DNA of 64,000 nt from CBDCYS01 sp965226245 (GCA_965226245.1 CBDDCL010000015.1:5022001-5086000), one strand, 5' to 3'; shown: positions 32,895-41,735, numbered from the stretch's first letter. A program made the numbers and translations. Notes: generated by a model from the letters alone, not told the origin.

Positions 32895-34406
32895 ATGCCT
32901 GAAAACCGCGAGCAGAATCCACTCTCCCGCCTTTGCAGCGGGCGCAAAAGGCAGTTCATGTCTCGCCGCGATTTTCTGTTCGAGGCAGGCGAAGGCGTCA
33001 GCGGAGTCGCGCTGGCCGCGCTCATGGCGCAGGAAGGCCTGTTGGCCGCTGATCCGCATTCCGATGTGTCTGCCTGCGGAACCTCCGGCGACATTCAATC
33101 GCCGCTCGCTCCCAGAAACAGTCATTTCGAACCCCGCGCCAAGGCCGTGATCTCGCTGTTCATGAGCGGCGGCGTCAGCCACATCGACACCTTCGATCCC
33201 AAGCCGATGCTGACGAAATACCACGGCCAGCCGCTGACCGGCAAGGGCCGCGTCCGCGTTCGCCAAGGCTACCCCGGCCCGTTGATGAAGAGTCCGTTCG
33301 AGTTCAAGAAATACGGCCAGAGCGGAATCGAAGTCTCGGAGCTGTTCCCGCACATCGGCGGTATGGTGGACGATTTAGCCATTATCCGCTCGGGAAAGGG
33401 ACGTTCGAACGACCATGTCGTGGCGCACTACGAGTGGAACACTGGCTCCTTGTTGATGGGATTTCCGAGTGTCGGCTCCTGGGTGACCTACGGGCTGGGT
33501 TCCGAGAATCAAAACCTGCCGGGGTTTGTCGTTGTATACGACCATCGCGGCGGTCCTTTCAGCGGGCCGGCGAATTGGGGCGCGGGCTTCTTGCCGGCGT
33601 CCTATCAGGGCACGGTCTTTCGTTCTTCCGGCGACCCGATTTTGGACTTGCGGCCTCCGGAAAAGTACGTCTCCGCCGAGCAGCAGCGCTCACGGCTTGA
33701 CCAGCTGGCAATGCTCAACGAAGAGCACGCCAAGAAGTACCCGGGCAGCTCCGAGCTGGCGGCGCGGATCGCCTCCTATGAGCTGGCTTATCGCATGCAG
33801 GCCTGCGCGCCGGAGGCAGTGGACATCTCGACGGAAACCGAAGCGACGAAGCGCACCTACGGCATGGACAATCCTGTCACGGAGTCGTTCGGCAAGCAAT
33901 GTCTGCTAGCCCGCCGCATGGTCGAGCGCGGAGTGCGCTTCGTGCAACTCTACAATGGCGCCATCGTCAACCAGGATACCGACACCTGGGACGCCCACAG
34001 CAATCTCGTCGAGAACCACACCATGCATGCGCGCGAGGTCGACAAGCCGATCGCAGGCCTCATTCAGGATCTCAAGCAGCGCGGCATGCTCGACGATACG
34101 CTCGTCATGTGGCACAGCGAGTTCGGCCGCATGCCCATCTCGCAACGCGGAGTCGGCCGCGACCACAATCCAGGCGCCTTGACGCTATGGATGGCCGGAG
34201 CCGGAATCCAGGGCGGGCAAGTGATCGGATCGACCGACGAGTTCGGCTACAAGGCCGCTGAACAGGTGGTCACCTACCACGACGTTCACGCCACGATGCT
34301 GCACATGCTGGGCCTTGACCACAAGCGCCTCACCTACTTCTTCAACGGCCGCCACATGCGCCTCACCGATGTCCACGGCGAGTTGATCCCCCAGATCGTG
34401 GCGTAG
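32895..34406 (+). CDS. DUF1501 domain-containing protein, probable Tat export
   Basis: This 503-residue protein starts 7 bp after the PSD1 gene, its standard partner. The N-terminus carries S-R-R-D-F-L-F, a twin-arginine signal, then a hydrophobic stretch. DUF1501 marks include F-M-S-G-G-V-S-H-I-D-T-F-D-P-K, A-R-R-M-V-E-R-G-V-R-F-V-Q, W-D-A-H and E-F-G-R-x-P in the alkaline-phosphatase-like fold. An internal ATG at 32958 would start just at the Tat motif. Confidence 0.93.
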   Translation: MPENREQNPLSRLCSGRKRQFMSRRDFLFEAGEGVSGVALAALMAQEGLLAADPHSDVSACGTSGDIQSPLAPRNSHFEPRAKAVISLFMSGGVSHIDTFDPKPMLTKYHGQPLTGKGRVRVRQGYPGPLMKSPFEFKKYGQSGIEVSELFPHIGGMVDDLAIIRSGKGRSNDHVVAHYEWNTGSLLMGFPSVGSWVTYGLGSENQNLPGFVVVYDHRGGPFSGPANWGAGFLPASYQGTVFRSSGDPILDLRPPEKYVSAEQQRSRLDQLAMLNEEHAKKYPGSSELAARIASYELAYRMQACAPEAVDISTETEATKRTYGMDNPVTESFGKQCLLARRMVERGVRFVQLYNGAIVNQDTDTWDAHSNLVENHTMHAREVDKPIAGLIQDLKQRGMLDDTLVMWHSEFGRMPISQRGVGRDHNPGALTLWMAGAGIQGGQVIGSTDEFGYKAAEQVVTYHDVHATMLHMLGLDHKRLTYFFNGRHMRLTDVHGELIPQIVA

Positions 34407-34424
34407 CTAATTAGATATTAGATA

Positions 34425-34650
34425 CCAGCCCGGCGATTCTGAGGATTTTGTTCCCCGCGCCGGAACAGAGCCGCGTCCGCAAGGGTGCGGTCGAGGGTAG
34501 GGGCCACCACCGGAATGCGGTCACTGGCAGACTCGACCGCACCCTTGCGGGCGCGGCTCTGTTGCGGCGCGGAGAAGAGGTTTCTACCTTGCGGAGTGCG
34601 GCACGGTGCAATGCCCTCACGGGGCTGGCGCCCCGGGCCAGTATTAACAC
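34425..34650. repeat. REP-like composite element B
   Basis: Arms 34464-34495 and 34532-34563 form a 32-bp inverted repeat with a single mismatch pair region, using the same CAGAGCCGCG...AAGGGTGCGGTCGAG core as element A. The block GATACCAGCCCGGCGATT...AGGATTTTGTT before it is found reverse-complemented at the far end of element A (16146-16178). The GGGGCTGGCGCCCC palindrome after it also recurs. Confidence 0.75.
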
Positions 34651-34727
34651 CACCACCGCCCAAACTCCCCACGAACGAAATTTCAAATATCTTTGGCTAG
34701 AACTAGAGGCTCAAGCCGCTCACGTTC

Positions 34728-36062
34728 CTACTGATCCGCAGCCAGTGAGTACCTCACAATCTGCTTGTCGTTCCTGGTAATCAAATGCCGGTTCGCGTAG
34801 GCCGGGTGCGACCAGTGCACCGCGCCCTTTTCGCGCCTTCGCCCCAGCGGCGTGGTCGGTTTGATAATCGGGGTGCGGCTAATTTCCTCGTAACCATCCG
34901 GTGAAAGCTTGGCAATAATCAGATCGCCGCGGTCGTTGTTGATGAAGTAGCGGTCCTGGTGGCGCACGATGAATCCGGTAGCCCAGCGGGCGTTCTCGAT
35001 CGTCACGTCCAGAGTTTCCCAAACCCGCTTGCCGGTTCTCGCGTCCAAGCACCGGAAGTGGCCGTAGCTGCCGATACCATAGATGTAGTCGCCGTCGATC
35101 ACCGGAGTCGAAATCAGCGCGTGAAGCCCGTCGGTCTGGATTTCGCTGTCGCTGTTTCCCTTCCAGACCAGCTCGGCGTCCGGCCTCCGGGGGTGCAGCC
35201 GAAAAAGGCGCGACCCGTTGTAGAACGCAGTGACGAGAAGCCTGTCTCCGCTGAGGACCGGCGTCGCGACCGTCAGACCGGATTGAATCTTGAATGGATG
35301 CTGCCAATAGGTTTTCCCGGTTTTAGGATCGAGCGATGTCACCGCTTCGGGATGCCAGATGATGAGCTGGCGCGCGCCGCCCGCCTCGATGATGACTGGG
35401 GGGTTGTATCCGGGCTCGACCTCGTCGGAAAGCGCCCGCCACAGCTCCTTGCCCGTCATCTTGTCGAACGAGACGACCTTGGCGTTGTTCGCGCCCCCCA
35501 CCAGACAGATCAACTGTTTTCCGTCCACCAGCGGCGCTCCCGCTATACCCCAGGTTGGGATCTCGGTGCCGTAATCCTTGACGTAGTCCTTCTTCCAGAT
35601 GACCGCCCCCGTCTTAGCGTTCAGGCAATGCAGCATGCCCATGGCGCCCAGCGTGTAGACGCGGCCGCCGTCAACGGTCGGCGTGGCGCGGGGCCCATAG
35701 GGATAGGCCAGCCCGCCGTACTCGACGTCCCACTGATGCGTCCAAACGGTTTCGCCGCTGTCCTCGCGCAGGCAGAGGGCCCGCTCGACGCCTTTTCGCC
35801 CTTGCGTTCTCTCATAGTCGGTGACGTAGACCATTCCGTCGGCGACAGACGGCCCGGTATAGCCTCCCCGGATCGGCTTGCTCCACACTGGCGTCAGCCC
35901 CTCATCGGGAAACTTGTCGAGGATTCCTGTCTCCGTCCAGACGCCCGCACGCCCTTTGCCGCGCCACTCGGGCCAGTCTTCGGCGTGTGCGGCGGGACTT
36001 GCGGCGAACAGGGCGAGAAGCGTCAGGCAGCAGATTCGGGAGATGTGCTGATGGATTTTCAC
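34728..36062 (-). CDS. Secreted PQQ-repeat beta-propeller protein
   Basis: This ~444-residue protein has a signal peptide and opens W-P-E-W-R-G, followed by repeated outer-strand motifs such as D-A-R-T-G-K-R-V-W-E-T and N-A-K-T-G-A-V-I-W-K-K that mark PQQ-type propeller blades. No quinone dehydrogenase active-site set is clear, so a binding or sensory propeller is more likely than an alcohol dehydrogenase. GTG 36062 has a GGAG 11 bases upstream; ATG 36083 is possible. Confidence 0.85.
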   Translation of the reverse strand: MKIHQHISRICCLTLLALFAASPAAHAEDWPEWRGKGRAGVWTETGILDKFPDEGLTPVWSKPIRGGYTGPSVADGMVYVTDYERTQGRKGVERALCLREDSGETVWTHQWDVEYGGLAYPYGPRATPTVDGGRVYTLGAMGMLHCLNAKTGAVIWKKDYVKDYGTEIPTWGIAGAPLVDGKQLICLVGGANNAKVVSFDKMTGKELWRALSDEVEPGYNPPVIIEAGGARQLIIWHPEAVTSLDPKTGKTYWQHPFKIQSGLTVATPVLSGDRLLVTAFYNGSRLFRLHPRRPDAELVWKGNSDSEIQTDGLHALISTPVIDGDYIYGIGSYGHFRCLDARTGKRVWETLDVTIENARWATGFIVRHQDRYFINNDRGDLIIAKLSPDGYEEISRTPIIKPTTPLGRRREKGAVHWSHPAYANRHLITRNDKQIVRYSLAADQ

Positions 36063-36158
36063 GGAGGTCTCCTGTGTGAGACCCATTAGTCTAGCGAACC
36101 AGGACAAGCGGCAAACGAGAGGCCGCCGGTCTTTTTCGAGCCCTGGGCTAGACTTGCC

Positions 36159-36740
36159 TCAGCGCTCAATCATCTTGAGCACTCCCGAACAGCCCCCGAG
36201 CCAGGCAATCCAGCGGGACGACCGCCCCGCGGAGGTATCGCCCAAACGAAGTCCCGGAGCCTGTTCCAGAAGGGCAGCCACGGTGTCTGCTTGGCAGCTT
36301 CCAAGCGTAAAGCGGTCAATGTCGGTCACCCCGGCTACCGCGGTGCTGAGGGCGTTGTCACCATCTTCGGTTTGAAGGTGCGGATTGGCCCCGTGAGATA
36401 AGAGTTGATCGACGATATCGTGGGAACCGTAACCAGCCGCCATGATCAGGGCGGTCAGGCCACGATCGTTCTGGATGTTGCCGTCTGCTCCCCCTTCGAG
36501 CAGAGCGGTGACAGCCTCCTTTTGATTCTTGTGGATCGCATGCATCAGGGGAGTCCAGTCGTTTTGTCCGGTTCGCTGGTCCGGGTTGAGGCCGCTCTCC
36601 AGCAAAGTTCCGATTGCCTGCGCGTCTCCCTTGCGAGCGGCACGCACCAACTCGGTTTCAGGCAGCCCCGGGCTGCAACCCATGAGCAAGACTAGGGGCA
36701 GCAGCCAATAGTGCGCTGTGGTGCGGCGAGCATCAGTCAT
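36159..36740 (-). CDS. Ankyrin-repeat lipoprotein
   Basis: This 193-residue protein begins with a lipoprotein signal (L-V-L-L-M-G-C) whose Cys would be acylated. It continues with about four ankyrin repeats (A-R-K-G-D-A-Q-A-I, W-T-P-L-M-H-A-I, G-L-T-A-L-I-M-A-A-G-Y-G, G-A-N-P-H-L-Q-T). Such proteins are protein-binding. It starts 46 bp after uppS on the same strand. Confidence 0.82.
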   Translation of the reverse strand: MTDARRTTAHYWLLPLVLLMGCSPGLPETELVRAARKGDAQAIGTLLESGLNPDQRTGQNDWTPLMHAIHKNQKEAVTALLEGGADGNIQNDRGLTALIMAAGYGSHDIVDQLLSHGANPHLQTEDGDNALSTAVAGVTDIDRFTLGSCQADTVAALLEQAPGLRLGDTSAGRSSRWIAWLGGCSGVLKMIER

Positions 36741-36786
36741 GAATCCACTTCTACTTGTACTTGCCTCACGGAGTGTTCCAAACTTT

Positions 36787-37538
36787 CTAACCCATCCCAT
36801 GGTTCCTCACAGTTTGTGTTCCATTCGATTCAGCCTCGCCCTTTGAGTGCAAGCGCGCCGGTTGAAGCCGGCCCGGCGGCCGGAGGGAACCGAACCTCCG
36901 TTCTCTCGTTCGAAACTCATCGACCGCGGCCGTCAGATCAGAGGCGGTGAAATCAGGCCACATGACGTCGCTAAACACGATTTCGGCGTAGGCGTTCTCC
37001 CAGAGCAGAAAGTCGCTGAGCCGCTTCTCTCCGCCTGTTCGAATCAGAAGGTCAACATCGGGCCAGGGGCTCGTCGAGTGAGCCGCCCGCGCCAGCGCGC
37101 GGGAAAACGCTTCTGTGGAAGGCCGCGCTTTAGGTCCGAGTTGCCGGGCGGCTTCGACGATCGCGTCGCGTGCGGAGTAATCGACGGCGATCCTCAGGTG
37201 CAGCTGGTCCGTCGAGCTAGTCGAGGCCGCGGTCTTTTCAATGGCATTGACCAGGCCGGCCGGGAGCCGGTCCCGCCGCCCGATGACGTTGATCCGGACG
37301 CCTTGCTCCGCGCAACGCGCTGTCTCGGCTCGCAGGTATCGTTCGAAGAGTTGCAACAACTCGCTCACTTCGCGCCGCGGCCTCTTCCAGTTGTCCGCCG
37401 AGAATGCGTAGAGGGTCAGTGTGGTGACACCAAGCCGCGGCGCCGCCTCCACGGTGCGCCGAACGGCACCGGCGCCGGCCCGGTGTCCGCGGGACCGCGG
37501 CTTGCCCAGCGTCCGTTTCCGTCCATGTTGACGGCCAC
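36787..37538 (-). pseudogene. uppS: Undecaprenyl diphosphate synthase with a one-base frameshift
   Basis: The two halves of a normal UppS lie in adjacent frames. The first (GTG 37538) reads V-N-M-D-G-N-G-R-W-A with the catalytic Asp. The second reads K-P-R-S-R-G-H-R-A-G-A-G-A-V-R-R-T-V-E and continues through L-Y-A-F-S-A-D-N-W, R-I-A-V-D-Y-S-A-R-D and D-L-L-I-R-T-G-G-E-K-R-L-S-D-F-L-L-W. A single missing base near 37501-37503 would rejoin them into a 250-residue enzyme, the usual length. UppS is essential, so either a second copy exists or this is a sequencing error. Confidence 0.85.
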
Positions 37539-37566
37539 GTGGAGGCTGGACGGCTGTGAAGTTTTT

Positions 37567-37962
37567 TTACTTCTTGCGGGCCGCTTCAACCAGCGATTCC
37601 ATATGATTCAGGTAGCGCTCGAGGGCGCGGCGACCGGATGCATTCAACCGGTATTTGGTCTTGGGAACACGTCCTTCGAATGTTTTCGTGCACGTCACGT
37701 AGCCCGCTTCCTCCAGCTTTCTGGCATGCACGCTAAGATTACCGTCGGTCACTTGCAGCAGCTTTTTGAGTTCGCTGAAGCTAAGCGAATCGTTCACGCC
37801 CAGAGCGCTGACGATTCCCAGCCGCGTGCGGTCATGGATGAGACGGTCGAGCTGGGCCGTGCGGGTGACGAGCGATTCACCGGACTTTGAAGGCGTGCCC
37901 GCCTGGCTGGGGCCCGCGGCCTTTGCCTTTTGGAGCGGCTTTTTTCGAGACTTAGAAGTCAT
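37567..37962 (-). CDS. Winged-helix transcriptional regulator (HTH_34 type)
   Basis: This 131-residue protein has a Lys-rich start and then a winged helix: R-L-I-H-D-R-T-R-L-G-I-V-S-A-L, the turn S-F-S-E-L-K-K-L-L-Q-V-T-D-G-N-L-S-V-H, and the wing with K-T-K-Y-R-L. This is the ArsR/MarR-like HTH_34 subfamily (PF13601) often paired with a membrane protein, as here with the gene 6 bp upstream. It probably represses its own operon. Confidence 0.85.
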   Translation of the reverse strand: MTSKSRKKPLQKAKAAGPSQAGTPSKSGESLVTRTAQLDRLIHDRTRLGIVSALGVNDSLSFSELKKLLQVTDGNLSVHARKLEEAGYVTCTKTFEGRVPKTKYRLNASGRRALERYLNHMESLVEAARKK

Positions 37963-37968
37963 GATCGC

Positions 37969-38583
37969 TCATCCTCCGTACTTCCTCACGATAATCAAAC
38001 CAAACACAATGTGCACGCCTCCAAAAGTGACCGCCATCATGGCGTCCGCCCAGGCCGCTGGAATGAAAAGGCTGGCGACACCGAGCCCCATGAAACACAA
38101 GCCCATGACAGGAATCACTCTCACCGAGACGGCACCGGCGGTGACGATGCCGGTCCCGTAAAGCAGCATCCAAGTGCCCGCGATCACGTCAATCTGACCG
38201 GCGCGATAGAGAACGAAAGTGAGGACTGCTCCCGCCAACAACGACGGGAACAAGCTCTGAACAAAGTTCCAAGCGGGACGCGCCAGGTTGTGCTCCGCCG
38301 TTTGCGCGTTCTTCCGCGCGATGGTGAAAGCGCCCGCTCCGGCGGCAACCAAAGCCGCTGTCAGCCAGACACCCAGCCAGGTCTCGACGTTAGGCTGCCG
38401 AGAAGCGATTGGGGCGGTGACTACCGCCGTCGTGCCCATTGCGACGGCGCCCCAGCCGGAAAGCGAGGTAAAGACAGCCGATCTCTCCATGGTTTCGCGG
38501 ATGAACCGGATGTTCTCGGCGGCATGGGCATCGATCCGAATGGGGCCGCTCTCTCTGGAGCGGATGGGAGTTGGTTCAGGCAC
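37969..38583 (-). CDS. Six-helix membrane protein, partner of winged-helix regulator
   Basis: This 204-residue protein has a short soluble start (I-D-A-H-A-A-E-N-I-R-F-I-R-E-T-M-E-R-S) and about six membrane segments. It is not recognised by function. Acidobacterial homologues sit beside HTH_34 regulators as here. The GTG start lies only about ten bases after the -10 box of a strong promoter, so the mRNA would be nearly leaderless. Confidence 0.72.
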   Translation of the reverse strand: MPEPTPIRSRESGPIRIDAHAAENIRFIRETMERSAVFTSLSGWGAVAMGTTAVVTAPIASRQPNVETWLGVWLTAALVAAGAGAFTIARKNAQTAEHNLARPAWNFVQSLFPSLLAGAVLTFVLYRAGQIDVIAGTWMLLYGTGIVTAGAVSVRVIPVMGLCFMGLGVASLFIPAAWADAMMAVTFGGVHIVFGLIIVRKYGG

Positions 38584-38592
38584 TCTGTCCGT

Positions 38593-38621
38593 ATCTTACC
38601 CTAATGGCGACTCTTTGTCAA
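38593..38621 (-). promoter_or_regulatory. Consensus sigma-70-type promoter
   Basis: Read leftward, TTGACA (38616-38621), a 17-bp spacer and TAAGAT (38593-38598) lie just before the membrane-protein start. Transcription would begin near 38586, almost at the GTG. Confidence 0.75.
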
Positions 38622-38628
38622 GTACTTT

Positions 38629-38672
38629 TTTGTACAAAGTTAAATCCTTGTTTCATGGAACGTTGTTCCATG
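38629..38672. promoter_or_regulatory. Two palindromes upstream of the promoter, candidate operators
   Basis: TTTGTACAAA (38629-38638) is a perfect palindrome just upstream of the -35 box. CATGGAAC-GTT-GTTCCATG (38654-38672) is a perfect 8-bp inverted repeat. They are good candidates for sites bound by the adjacent winged-helix regulator; the second could instead be a terminator for the next gene. Confidence 0.5.
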
Positions 38673-38727
38673 GGCCGTACCCTGACGCGGACCAGCCACA
38701 ACCAAACAGGCACGGTCCGAATCTTGA

Positions 38728-38910
38728 TCAGCCGTGGCCCAAATACATCAGCCAGCCCAGACCGAAGATCGTGATCACGAAATAGCTAAAGACCTTGACT
38801 CCGTAGCGGATCCGCTCCTGGTCGGAGTCGCGGCCGACAACGCCCAAGACAATCGACGTGAACAAGGCGAACAGCAAGGCCGCGAAGAAGTGGGATACAG
38901 AAAGGAACAT
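38728..38910 (-). CDS. Small membrane protein
   Basis: This 60-residue protein has two hydrophobic helices separated by a charged loop (G-R-D-S-D-Q-E-R-I-R). Its ATG overlaps the stop of the upstream membrane gene (TGATG), so translation is coupled. No function is recognised. Confidence 0.7.
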   Translation of the reverse strand: MFLSVSHFFAALLFALFTSIVLGVVGRDSDQERIRYGVKVFSYFVITIFGLGWLMYLGHG

Positions 38911-39326
38911 CAGGACTTCTCACCAACGGCGATCTCGAACGAGTCGATGATCGCCAGAATGTTCAACAAACCGGCACAAACGAGGAACTTCGTTCCATAG
39001 TCGGCAACCGCCGAAGCCGAGAGCTCCTGCTCGTATCCCAGCCATGTCGAGAGGAAGTACAACGAGCCGGTCGCGAGGTCGCCGATGTAGCCGCCCCAGT
39101 TGACGATGGTTGTGAACAGGTCCCCGGTTTCAGGCTCGAACATGCGTCCGCGCATGAGTAAGCCGAAAATAAACATGCCGGCGATGGCGAACAGCAACAA
39201 GGCGCCGCGGTTCCAGCGCTTCAAGTAAAAGTGGCCGCCGCCCGGAAGCAGCCAAGCCAGCACGACGGGCGCCGCCCACAGTCGGGGAGGCGGAATCGGT
39301 TTCTTCGTGATTTGCTTTTCGGCCAT
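38910..39326 (-). CDS. TM2-like membrane protein (DUF6677-like)
   Basis: This 138-residue protein has a Pro/Lys-rich start, then A-W-L-L-P-G-G-G-H-F-Y-L-K-R-W-N-R-G, the G-x-G-H-F-Y turn of TM2-type membrane proteins, and about four membrane segments. The family looks like DUF6677, common in Acidobacteria; role unknown. ATG 39326 opens the conserved part. The ISKra4 copy 2 lies 92 bp upstream and may have cut off the native promoter. Confidence 0.75.
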   Translation of the reverse strand: MAEKQITKKPIPPPRLWAAPVVLAWLLPGGGHFYLKRWNRGALLLFAIAGMFIFGLLMRGRMFEPETGDLFTTIVNWGGYIGDLATGSLYFLSTWLGYEQELSASAVADYGTKFLVCAGLLNILAIIDSFEIAVGEKS

Positions 39327-39512
39327 GGTGAGTTGCTTGGCGGGGTCGCCTTGCTGCAGCGGATTCTTATCTGAACTTATCACACCGGAGCCGAATAAGG
39401 CAGCGTCCGAATTTGCGGGGGTGCGCGACATAGAAGTGAGTATTTCAGCAGGCTCTTTATTGTGGCCAATATCCTTGCGTATGTATTACGCTAGGAACAG
39501 GAGGTCACTTCC

Positions 39513-39914
39513 ATGCCTGATTCCCTCGAGCAACTGCAGCAACAGCGTACCGACATCGTCCGCCAGATCGGCGAGCTGGGCGATCTGCGCCCCGGTTCGA
39601 TCACCAGCACCTCGGGGCGTTGCGGCAAACCAAGCTGCCGCTGCCATCGCCCCGGTCAACCGGGGCACGGTCCCCATACCCGCCTCACCTATAAGGCCGG
39701 TCGTAAGACCGTCACCGAGTCGCTGCCGACTCCGGCCGCGCTGGGCAAAGCCGAGCGCGAAGTGGCCGAGTTCCGCAAGTTCCAGCAACTGAGCCGCGAG
39801 TTCGTGGAGCTCAATACCCGCATCTGCAAACAGCGGCCGCTGCAGCTTGAGGCGCAGACCCCCCAGGAAAAAAAACGGCCGCCGCCATCCAGCAAGAGGT
39901 CGCGCGCGAACTAG
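39513..39914 (+). CDS. ISKra4 accessory ORF (DUF6788-like), copy 2
   Basis: This is identical in protein to the ORF of copy 1: 133 residues with a coiled-coil start and a Cys-rich G-R-C-G-K-P-S-C-R-C-H motif. The A8 slippage run lies at 39868-39875. Confidence 0.85.
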   Translation: MPDSLEQLQQQRTDIVRQIGELGDLRPGSITSTSGRCGKPSCRCHRPGQPGHGPHTRLTYKAGRKTVTESLPTPAALGKAEREVAEFRKFQQLSREFVELNTRICKQRPLQLEAQTPQEKKRPPPSSKRSRAN

Positions 39915-39922
39915 ACCAGCTA

Positions 39923-41227
39923 TTGCGCGTGCTGTTCAGCGGGCGGCGCAAGACAGGCCACTGGGATCTGGAAGCCGTCGAGATGGCGGTGCGCTCGGCG
40001 ATGCACCAAGCTGGCGCCGCCGCCCTCTCCGAACTGCTGCAATGGGCAGCCCCAGCGGCCGGCCAGCGGAGCCTTCCCTGTTGTTGCGGCCACCAAGCTC
40101 ACTACCGGGAACTGCGCTCCAAGTCGGTTCTCACCGCCCTGGGCAGGGTGCATATATCGCGCCCCTACTACCTGTGCGGGCACTGTCACAGCGGCCAATT
40201 TCCGGCCGACGCTGAACTCGACATCGCCCAAACGGAATGCTCTCCTGGGGTACGCCGTATGCAGGCGATGGTGGGCCAGGAGGCTCCCTTCGATCACGGG
40301 CGCCGGCAGCTGGAACTGCTGGCGGGTCTGGAAGTGACCGCCAAGGCGGTGGAGCGGACGGCGGAGGGGATTGGAGAGGATATCGCGGCGCGGGAGCAGA
40401 GCGAGATCCAGCGGGCGATGCAGTTGGAGCTGCCGCTGGTGGTGGGGGAACCCGTTCCGATCCTGTACATCGAAATGGATGGGACCGGAATTCCGGTGGT
40501 GCGCAAAGAGACGGTGGGCCGAGCGGGCAAAAGGAAGGGAGAGGCGGCCCACACCCGCGAAGCTAAGTTGGGCTGCGTGTTCACTCAAACGAAGTGGGAC
40601 GAAGAGGGCTACCCCATCCGCGATCCGGACTCGACCAGCTACAGCGGCGCCATTGAGACCGCCGACGAGTTTGGCAAACGCATGTATGTGGAGGCTTGGA
40701 AGCGGGGCTGGAGCCGGGCACGCAAGAAGGTCGTGCTGGGAGATGGCGCCGAATGGATCTGGAACATTGCCCAGCAGCAGTTTCCCGGCGCCATTCAGAT
40801 CGTCGACCTCTATCACGCCCGCCAGCACTTGTGGGACCTGGCACGCCAGCTTCATCCCCACGACAAGGCCCAGCAACGGTGTTGGATCACGATCCATCAG
40901 GACCACCTCGACCAGGGGCGGATGGAAGAGTTAGTGTGCTCGCTGCGGTCGGTCGAATGCTCGAGTCCCCAACTCGCGGAAGAGTTCCGCGACGAAGCCA
41001 AATACTTTGAAAAGAATGCCAAGCGGATGCGCTACCCAGAGTTTCGGCGCCAGCATCTGTTTGTCGGCTCGGGAGTGATCGAGGCCGGCTGCAAGAGTGT
41101 CATCGGCTCTCGCCTGAAACGGTCGGGCATGTTCTGGACCGTCCGCGGAGCCAACGCGATTCTGGCCCTTCGTTGCTGCCACCACAACGGCCGCTTCGAG
41201 GACTATTGGGAGGCCCGAGCGGCTTGA
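39923..41227 (+). CDS. ISKra4-family transposase, copy 2
   Basis: The 434-residue catalytic frame is identical in protein to copy 1. It is in the -1 frame relative to the accessory ORF, and the sequence between the A8 run and the TTG at 39923 is open and codes for a plausible helix (I-Q-Q-E-V-A-R-E-L-D-Q-L-L), supporting fusion by frameshift. The stop lies just inside the right inverted repeat. Confidence 0.9.
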   Translation: MRVLFSGRRKTGHWDLEAVEMAVRSAMHQAGAAALSELLQWAAPAAGQRSLPCCCGHQAHYRELRSKSVLTALGRVHISRPYYLCGHCHSGQFPADAELDIAQTECSPGVRRMQAMVGQEAPFDHGRRQLELLAGLEVTAKAVERTAEGIGEDIAAREQSEIQRAMQLELPLVVGEPVPILYIEMDGTGIPVVRKETVGRAGKRKGEAAHTREAKLGCVFTQTKWDEEGYPIRDPDSTSYSGAIETADEFGKRMYVEAWKRGWSRARKKVVLGDGAEWIWNIAQQQFPGAIQIVDLYHARQHLWDLARQLHPHDKAQQRCWITIHQDHLDQGRMEELVCSLRSVECSSPQLAEEFRDEAKYFEKNAKRMRYPEFRRQHLFVGSGVIEAGCKSVIGSRLKRSGMFWTVRGANAILALRCCHHNGRFEDYWEARAA

Positions 41228-41288
41228 GCTCCACTTTCATGTCGCACACCCCATTTGCGGCCAAATCACAACGCCGGAACGAAGTTCT

Positions 41289-41735
41289 CTACGGTTCGTC
41301 TTCGGGTGAAACGGGCGTTTTGACTTGGGGCTCGAGGACCCGGATACGCTCGACGGCTTGTCTAACCCTTTTCCCTCCGGATTCCAGCCGGACGAACTTG
41401 CGGTAGGCTTCGAGCGCCAGACTGGCTTGGTTAAGTTCATCCCGCGACCGTGCCAATTTCCAGTAAGCATCAGAAAAGTTCGGGTTCCAACGGGTGGCCT
41501 CCAGGTAGCGTCCGGACGCGGCCCGGTGGTTGCCCTTCTTGGCGTAAAAGTTGCCGACCTTGACTTCTTTTTTCGCTTGGATGGGGTTGAAGGCGTACTG
41601 CTTCTCGGTGAAAAGATCCTCGTCCTCGTCGACCAGGCCGCTGGGCATCTCCTCGGGCGGAGCTTCCCGCTGCTGCAACTGGCCGAAAGTCATTCCCGCC
41701 GCGCAAAGCAGAAGCAATGCCCGAAACGCCCGCAT
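41289..41735 (-). CDS. Secreted TPR-motif protein
   Basis: This 148-residue protein has a signal peptide (A-L-L-L-L-C-A-A-G-M-T-F-G-Q) and about two TPR units (F-Y-A-K-K-G-N-H-R-A-A-S-G-R-Y-L-E-A-T-R...P-N-F-S-D-A-Y-W-K-L-A). The layout recalls BamD-like or other outer-membrane assembly TPR proteins, but it is too short and degenerate to assign. ISKra4 copy 2 ends 37 bp past its stop. Confidence 0.75.
   Translation of the reverse strand: MRAFRALLLLCAAGMTFGQLQQREAPPEEMPSGLVDEDEDLFTEKQYAFNPIQAKKEVKVGNFYAKKGNHRAASGRYLEATRWNPNFSDAYWKLARSRDELNQASLALEAYRKFVRLESGGKRVRQAVERIRVLEPQVKTPVSPEDEP

Larger units (their letters stand above)
39419..41252 (+). mobile_element. ISKra4-like insertion sequence, copy 2
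   Basis: The element of 1,834 bp has the same ends and both encoded proteins as copy 1, in inverted orientation, and is flanked by its own 8-bp direct repeat ATTTGCGG (39411-39418 and 41253-41260). The separate duplications show two independent insertions rather than one rearranged copy. Confidence 0.93.

Noticed and set aside
24808..41252. Composite transposon formed by the two ISKra4 copies
   Set aside because: Each copy has its own complete target duplication, so they inserted separately.
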